A DNA stretch of 9,832 nucleotides, from contig DAOWMR010000069.1 of NCBI GenBank assembly GCA_030642995.1, forward strand, positions 1 through 9,832, in the 5' to 3' direction. Under the pieces are notes generated by a model that saw only the letters and a program-made list of their open reading frames with translations, made no database searches and had not been told where the DNA came from. The position numbers were made by a program, and so were the translations under genes. Origin of the DNA: Spirochaetales bacterium. GTDB lineage: Bacteria; Spirochaetota; Spirochaetia; DSM-27196; SLST01. Each line of letters begins with the position of its first letter. Within the stretch, counting starts at the first letter, position 1. Below, piece by piece: positions 5,725 to 9,832 of this stretch.

Positions 5725-6686
5725 CCGGCTTCATCAATTTCCCGTCATGGATTTCCCCCACGGTCATCCCCGGGCTCCCGATTCGCTGGTACGGCATCAT
5801 GTATCTCGTTGCCTTCGGTGTTACGTTCGTCCTGTTCCACCACGAGATGCGGCGCGGGGGACAAGCAACGGATCGAGATCAGATTGCCGACTTCTTCTTC
5901 TGGACAATCCTTGGCCTCCTTCTCGGTGGTCGTCTGCTCTATGTTCTGGCCTTTGACCCCGGTCATGAGTATCTCAGTCGACCCTGGATGATCGTGTGGC
6001 CCTTCGAGAACGGTCGATTCACGGGCATACAGGGGATGAGCTACTACGGAGGCCTCGTGGGTGCGGCTGTTGCGGCCGTGATCTACGCACGGGTTCGAAA
6101 GCTGGACATTCTCGAATGGGGGGACGCACTCGCGGTCTCCGCACCACTCGGGTACACGTTTGGCAGGTTTGGCAACTTCATCAACGGCGAGCTCACCGGG
6201 CGGGTCACGGCTGTTCCGTGGGGCATGCTCTTCCCGAGGGCACGCCGATACCCGGCCGCCGACCAGTGGGTGTCCAGCTTCGCGGAAACGGTAGGTATCC
6301 CGATCTACGACCCGGCGCAGCTTGTCAATCTCCCGCGGCACCCGTCTCAGCTCTACGAGGCGGTCCTTGAGGGCTTCCTGCTGTGGCTTGTCCTGTGGTT
6401 CGTCTTCCGCAAGCGACGACCCTTCAAGGGGGCCCTGATGGCAATCTATGTCACCGGGTACGGCGTTGCGCGGTTCATGTCCGGCTACTTCCGGGGGACC
6501 AATGAGGCGAAAGGTTTCGTGATCTCGCTCGGTAATTCGTCAACGACTCCGGCTCTCGTGTCTCACGGACTTGAACTTACCGAAGGGCAGGTGATTTCGC
6601 TCGGCATGGTCGTTGCCGGGATCGCAATCCTCGTCGTATTTCGGCTGCTTCACAAACCGCCGGCGACCGTTGAAACGTTCAACTAG
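5721..6686 (+). CDS. lgt: Prolipoprotein diacylglyceryl transferase
   Basis: 321 residues, slightly longer than E. coli Lgt. This inner-membrane enzyme moves diacylglycerol from phosphatidylglycerol onto the lipobox Cys of prolipoproteins, the first step of lipoprotein maturation. The Lgt signature GRFGNFINGE is at 148-157, with its essential Arg, Asn and Glu; RHPSQLYEA is at 206-214; YGVARFMSGYFR is at 247-258. The N-terminal IRWYGIMYLVAF (21-32) is also typical. The SFHGG motif of E. coli, containing His103, reads SYYGG (107-111), a variation I recall in other phyla too. Several membrane helices are present and the protein ends in a short polar tail. The ATG overlaps the preceding stop, so translation is probably coupled; there is no strong ribosome-binding site of its own. 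The stop overlaps that of the convergent GT4 gene by four bases. Confidence 0.97.
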   Translation: MTGFINFPSWISPTVIPGLPIRWYGIMYLVAFGVTFVLFHHEMRRGGQATDRDQIADFFFWTILGLLLGGRLLYVLAFDPGHEYLSRPWMIVWPFENGRFTGIQGMSYYGGLVGAAVAAVIYARVRKLDILEWGDALAVSAPLGYTFGRFGNFINGELTGRVTAVPWGMLFPRARRYPAADQWVSSFAETVGIPIYDPAQLVNLPRHPSQLYEAVLEGFLLWLVLWFVFRKRRPFKGALMAIYVTGYGVARFMSGYFRGTNEAKGFVISLGNSSTTPALVSHGLELTEGQVISLGMVVAGIAILVVFRLLHKPPATVETFN

Positions 6687-8083
6687 ACGGAGTAGTGCCG
6701 TTTGGACTTCGCCAGTCGCTGCCGGGAGGCTCGCATCTCATCACCATAGACGGCAAGAACCTTGTTCAGCCGATGGCGCAGCACATTCAAACCGAACTCG
6801 GTCTTCGCTATCTGGAAATTCCGTTCTACAAGGTCCTGCCGGTAGTCCGGGTGTGTGAGCAGATAGTGAATTGACTCCAAGGCTGTTTCCGGGATCACGA
6901 GGTTCCCTACGTCGTCGTATCGATCCCGAATCTCGATATTCTCAATCCCGCTCGGCATGATGTCCGTCTTATAGACCAGGTAGGTCGTAGCAACAACAGG
7001 AGCCCGAGCGGCAACCGCTTCGATCAGCGCGTTCCCGAAGCCTTCCCAGATGGGCAGATAGGTCACAAGATCGGCGTTGACGAGCACGTCGCGATTGGTA
7101 AACAACCGCCGGCCTCCTGAGTCCTCCCCGCGAACGGAAGCAACTCGATCAGAGATGAGATGAAGCGGCACGCCGACACTTTCAGCGTGTTCCTGGGTCT
7201 GTTCGGTGTAGTTTTCGTTGGGTTCATCACCCTGATAGAGCGAGATGATGTACTGAATGCGGTCCCGGAACTCCGGATACCGCACGATGAGTTTGCCGAG
7301 CAGAGAAACAGAATCCTCGATGCGTTTTCGCGGCACTATTCTCGTCGGCTGCACGACGAGGATGTCGTCGTCGCTGAAACCGAGCTCCGCTCGGAACGAC
7401 TGATTGTAGTCATCCGGGATGGGCGGCGAGTCAAAATCCTCGCAGTTGGGAATGACGAACGGGGAGACTCGCTTGATGGAACTCAGGATATGCGCGGCGT
7501 ACGAACTGATGACGACATGCTCCAGCGCAAGATCCGACGGAGGCATGATGCGGTTCAGAAGGTCGCTGATCGAGTTTCGGCTGAATCGACTGCGTTCCCA
7601 CCAGAAGTCATGATGGTGGAATATCGTCGCAACACGCATCTCAGTCGCCAGGAGATGGACGGCGACTCCTCCGAGCAGGGTCATGGGCATCGCGTTGGTG
7701 TTCTCCGCGATGATCGCGTCGATGCTGTTCTCCTTGATGATGTCAAAGAGATGATTCGCGACATCCGCCCCGAGTGACTCAAGTTCCTCTACCACTTCGT
7801 TCCGCTGATCGGAACTCAGGAGAAGCGGACGGGTTGAGTTGAGGTAGGGAAAGACCCGATGCTCATAGTGACGCTGCCGTTCGCTGTCAAATCGAATTGC
7901 GTCCACGGTGAGCTGATTGTCTTCCGGAACATCTGCCAGAACTGATGCGTACTTCCCGGAAATGGTGTAGACCTCGTGCCCCTGCTCGCGCAGAACTCGA
8001 ATCCACTTGTCAGCCTCGAGAGAAACCCCATCCACATCGCCGAGCTTTCCACTCACAACTGCCAGTCTGCATCCATCATTCAT
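6683..8083 (-). CDS. GT4-family retaining glycosyltransferase
   Basis: 466 residues with the two-lobed GT-B layout. N-terminal lobe: LAVVSGKLGDVDGVSLEADKW (residues 8-27) with a glycine-rich acceptor loop, AIIAENTNAMPM (123-134) and HHHDFWWER (156-164). The C-terminal lobe holds the nucleotide-sugar site: VVQPTRIVPRKRIEDSV (243-259), with the Arg/Lys pair that binds donor phosphates, and the EX7E motif EGFGNALIE (347-355). There is no signal peptide or membrane helix, so the enzyme is cytosolic or peripheral. The tail is basic. Family members transfer sugars from NDP-sugars to glycans, lipids or small solutes. The N terminus brings compatible-solute synthases to mind, but I cannot assign donor or acceptor. 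The start at 8083 has no ribosome-binding site; the best promoter places the RNA start about three bases upstream. It lies 48 bases downstream of the lipoprotein gene, so read-through is also possible. Confidence 0.88.
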   Translation of the reverse strand: MNDGCRLAVVSGKLGDVDGVSLEADKWIRVLREQGHEVYTISGKYASVLADVPEDNQLTVDAIRFDSERQRHYEHRVFPYLNSTRPLLLSSDQRNEVVEELESLGADVANHLFDIIKENSIDAIIAENTNAMPMTLLGGVAVHLLATEMRVATIFHHHDFWWERSRFSRNSISDLLNRIMPPSDLALEHVVISSYAAHILSSIKRVSPFVIPNCEDFDSPPIPDDYNQSFRAELGFSDDDILVVQPTRIVPRKRIEDSVSLLGKLIVRYPEFRDRIQYIISLYQGDEPNENYTEQTQEHAESVGVPLHLISDRVASVRGEDSGGRRLFTNRDVLVNADLVTYLPIWEGFGNALIEAVAARAPVVATTYLVYKTDIMPSGIENIEIRDRYDDVGNLVIPETALESIHYLLTHPDYRQDLVERNFQIAKTEFGLNVLRHRLNKVLAVYGDEMRASRQRLAKSKRHYSV

Positions 8084-8092
8084 GACGCAGGA

Positions 8093-8121
8093 ACCATACT
8101 CGTTCGCGACGTGCCGCGCAA
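8093..8121 (-). promoter_or_regulatory. Candidate promoter of the GT4 gene
   Basis: Minus strand: TTGCGC (8121-8116), a 17-base spacer, TATGGT (8098-8093). The expected start near 8086 is three bases before the ATG at 8083. The hexamers are imperfect, so confidence is modest. Confidence 0.35.
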
Positions 8122-8131
8122 CGCAAATTTC

Positions 8132-8929
8132 CTACTCGATCCAGGAAACATCCAGAGACGCAATCGGGCTCACCACATTCTGCCACACGGCGACAATGCG
8201 ATACGCAGCCATCGTAGGTTCAGAGGAGAAGACATAGGTACCGTCTGCCATCTGGCTCTTCCAGAAGTTCTCCGGGCTCGGTTCGGTTCCGTCCCTTGAG
8301 ATGTAGAGGGTCGCACCTACATAGTTGCTCCCAACGTAGAGTCGCAGGTCCTCGTCTGAACCGTCGGAAACGGGAAGTTCCACTGAGCCGTTCACTCGTC
8401 TTCCTGCCACTTCGAACGTGGGCGCTTCAAGCACAGGGTTCTCCTCGTGCTGCCAGGTGACGTAGGCCGTCAGCACCTCGCTGTACGATCCGTCCAACTC
8501 GGCCACAATCCTGTAGGCGCCGGTCCCTTCGAGCAGACGTGTGATCATCTGCGGATTCGCGGGATCCATCGGGCCACCCCAGTTGTTCCCTGCCGACGGG
8601 ATACTCCCGTCCCGGGTCACGTAAAGGGTCACCGATGAGTCTGAGCTTGTCGGTATCAGCCGGCCTGTTTCTGCCCCGCCGGTGGCAAGCGTGATTGATC
8701 CCGACGCCGCAACGACGGCGCCGTCGCCGGCTTTGAACACTGCGATCCCTTCTGCGTCCAGGAGAGTCGGTTCGGCGGCGGCGACTTCAACCGGTTCCAC
8801 AACCGGTTCTTCAGCGCGAGTCTCCTCCACCGCCGGTTCCCCGGGCTCCGAATCCATTGCTTCCTGGCTGGCGCAGCCGGCCAGTACGAAGACGGCTCCG
8901 GTCACAAACAGCTTCCACAATATCTTCAT
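8132..8929 (-). CDS. Lipoprotein with two chitobiase-C-terminal-like repeats
   Basis: 265 residues from ATG 8929. The signal peptide ends in the lipobox VLAGC with the modifiable Cys at residue 19, so it should be a substrate of the nearby Lgt and Lnt. An acidic, Glu/Pro/Val-rich linker (about 22-55) reaches away from the membrane. Two related domains follow, each with the pattern LY(V/I)(T/S)RDG(S/T)xPSxxNxW (from residues 102 and 208) and each ending in AYRIVA and a VTW or VSW strand. This resembles the chitobiase/beta-hexosaminidase C-terminal domain, an Ig-like fold found in surface and carbohydrate-linked proteins. No catalytic residues are recognised, so a binding or structural role is likely. 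An ATG 18 bases upstream (8947) is rejected because it overlaps the -10 element. Confidence 0.85.
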   Translation of the reverse strand: MKILWKLFVTGAVFVLAGCASQEAMDSEPGEPAVEETRAEEPVVEPVEVAAAEPTLLDAEGIAVFKAGDGAVVAASGSITLATGGAETGRLIPTSSDSSVTLYVTRDGSIPSAGNNWGGPMDPANPQMITRLLEGTGAYRIVAELDGSYSEVLTAYVTWQHEENPVLEAPTFEVAGRRVNGSVELPVSDGSDEDLRLYVGSNYVGATLYISRDGTEPSPENFWKSQMADGTYVFSSEPTMAAYRIVAVWQNVVSPIASLDVSWIE

Positions 8930-8945
8930 GGACACCCCCAATCTC

Positions 8946-8954
8946 ATTGTAGCA
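8946..8954 (-). promoter_or_regulatory. Extended -10 promoter of the lipoprotein gene
   Basis: Minus strand 8954-8946 is TGCTACAAT, a TGn-extended -10 with five of six matches to TATAAT. The expected start near 8939 leaves a leader of about ten bases with a G-rich run (GGGGG) before ATG 8929. The spacer holds the palindrome CCCGCGCGGG (8955-8964). No good -35 is seen. Confidence 0.5.
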
Positions 8955-8979
8955 CCCGCGCGGGCGACGGAACAGCTTA

Positions 8980-9832
8980 TCAGTCCCAGATTTCTCGCCA
9001 GTTGGTTTTCTTTTGTTTAGGCCTCTTCCGTCTGCGACCCCCAAGCGGCTTGCCGAGCGTCTGAAGAGGATTTTGACTGCGGCCTGCTTTGGGCTGCGGC
9101 GCCGGAGCGGGTTCGGGAGACGAGTTCGTCGGCTCGGGACGATTGGTGTCTGTCGTTTTACGCTTCACCTGATGTCGTCCGACCATTGCTGCAACGACGG
9201 AGGAGAACCAAATGACGAACAGGAAGCCTCCCGCGACGAGTGGGAAATAGTCGCCAAATCGTGTGTAAATGGTGAAGGACTGCTCGTTGGAAATCTCGAT
9301 ATCGGAAACCAGCGTTGCTTCCTGATAGTACGGTGCGGTTTGAATGATCCGCCCACGGCTGTCAATCTGGCCGGTGAGCCCCGATGCCGTGGTTCTCAAG
9401 ATCGGCCGACGGTTCTCCACGGCGCGGAAAAGACCGGCCACGAAATGCTGCTTTGCCTGAACCTCGGTCAAGGACCAGTAGTCGTTGGAAATGTTGAAGA
9501 TGGCCTCGGCGCCCTCAAGCACGAAGCCGCGCACGTAGTTGGGGAACACGTCCTCGTAGCAGATGGGTGTTGAGAACTTCACATCCGGATGCTCAAAGAC
9601 CGTTCGCGAAACACCCGGCTCCCAGAAATGGACGTCGAATTCCTGCAGCAACTCGTAGACCCACGGAAGCTGCGCCTTGTACGGAAAATGCTCGGTGAAA
9701 GGCACGAGCCGGATTTTTCGGTATGTCTCCACCCGGGAACCTGAATCCGAGAACAGAACGGCCCCATTGTACTCAGAACGATCGTTCCCGGCGCCGTCTG
9801 CCGACGGCACAACCTCGTAGTCGTCATTACCG
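8980..9832 (-). CDS. lnt: Apolipoprotein N-acyltransferase, C-terminal part, cut by window edge
   Basis: About 284 residues of the periplasmic nitrilase-like domain, the last membrane helix and a cytoplasmic tail are visible. Lnt adds the third acyl chain to the N-terminal Cys of lipoproteins. Catalytic landmarks: the Lys in TYRKIRLVPFTEHFPY (codon at 9717-9715) and the nucleophile Cys in TPICYEDVFP (codon at 9561-9559) with its neighbouring Glu. The catalytic Glu nearer the N terminus and the other membrane helices lie outside the window. Further Lnt features are FNISNDYW and ENRRPILRTTASGLTGQID. The final helix (YFPLVAGGFLFVIWFSSVVAAM) is followed by a 65-residue tail rich in Pro, Lys and Arg (8983-9177), longer than I expect for the family. 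The stop is 50 bases from the lipoprotein start. No intrinsic terminator is seen between them. Confidence 0.93.
   Translation of the reverse strand, partial: GNDDYEVVPSADGAGNDRSEYNGAVLFSDSGSRVETYRKIRLVPFTEHFPYKAQLPWVYELLQEFDVHFWEPGVSRTVFEHPDVKFSTPICYEDVFPNYVRGFVLEGAEAIFNISNDYWSLTEVQAKQHFVAGLFRAVENRRPILRTTASGLTGQIDSRGRIIQTAPYYQEATLVSDIEISNEQSFTIYTRFGDYFPLVAGGFLFVIWFSSVVAAMVGRHQVKRKTTDTNRPEPTNSSPEPAPAPQPKAGRSQNPLQTLGKPLGGRRRKRPKQKKTNWREIWD

Noticed and set aside
5745..6341. Open frame of 198 codons on the minus strand opposite lgt
   Set aside because: Antisense to the conserved Lgt core; no promoter, ribosome-binding site or recognisable motif.
7160..7777. Open frame of 205 codons on the plus strand opposite the GT4 gene
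   Set aside because: Antisense shadow of a gene with clear GT4 motifs; the translation is highly charged and low in hydrophobic structure.
8955..8964. Palindrome CCCGCGCGGG after lnt as a terminator
   Set aside because: A 10-base palindrome with no room for a hairpin loop and no T-run; it falls in the spacer of the lipoprotein promoter.
1..9832. tRNA, rRNA, CRISPR array, insertion sequence or phage gene
   Set aside because: Nothing resembling these was found; apart from the 24-bp inverted repeat there is no long repeat or transposase-like protein.

Overview
The window is gene-dense bacterial chromosome, high in GC, with no tRNA, rRNA, CRISPR or transposase gene. The genes are housekeeping envelope and lipoprotein functions, plus one unusual sigma-54 activator. 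The combination (Ctp-type protease, Lgt and Lnt close together, a divergent WecG/TagA-like glycosyltransferase, a large GT4 glycosyltransferase) and the style of the proteins suggest a free-living spirochaete. That assignment is inference from general resemblance only.

Layout. Positions 1-419 (-) hold the start of a short-chain dehydrogenase, cut by the window edge. A compact divergent promoter region separates it from a small secreted protein of unknown function (500-967, +). That gene converges, with a 4-base stop overlap, on a 376-residue sigma-54 activator (964-2094, -). The activator has lost three signature residues of its receiver domain, including the phosphorylated Asp, and has no C-terminal DNA-binding domain. 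Divergent from it is an FxsA-family membrane protein (2221-2694, +). The gap 2695-2862 is filled by a 151-bp element bounded by a perfect 24-bp inverted repeat. Next on the minus strand come a WecG/TagA/CpsF-like glycosyltransferase (2863-3621), a doubtful small ORF with a frame switch, and a periplasmic S41 protease (3764-5200). Divergent from the protease is a two-gene operon: a four-helix membrane protein (5296-5724) and lgt (5721-6686), overlapping by ATGA. Lgt converges, again with a 4-base stop overlap, on a GT4 glycosyltransferase (6683-8083, -). Upstream of that on the minus strand are a lipoprotein with two chitobiase-C-terminal-like repeats (8132-8929) and the C-terminal part of Lnt (8980-9832), cut by the window edge.

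How the genes relate. Lgt and Lnt are the first and last enzymes of lipoprotein maturation and lie on either side of a lipoprotein gene. The protease, the FxsA protein and both glycosyltransferases also act at or near the envelope.

Most notable signals: (1) an activator that seems to have neither phosphoryl-switch chemistry nor a DNA-binding domain; (2) the 151-bp inverted-repeat element, predicted to fold into a 24-bp helix closing three smaller hairpins; (3) three genes whose best promoters put the transcription start at or within about 4 bases of the start codon, with no Shine-Dalgarno sequence, which points to leaderless mRNAs; (4) repeated use of TGn-extended -10 promoters.
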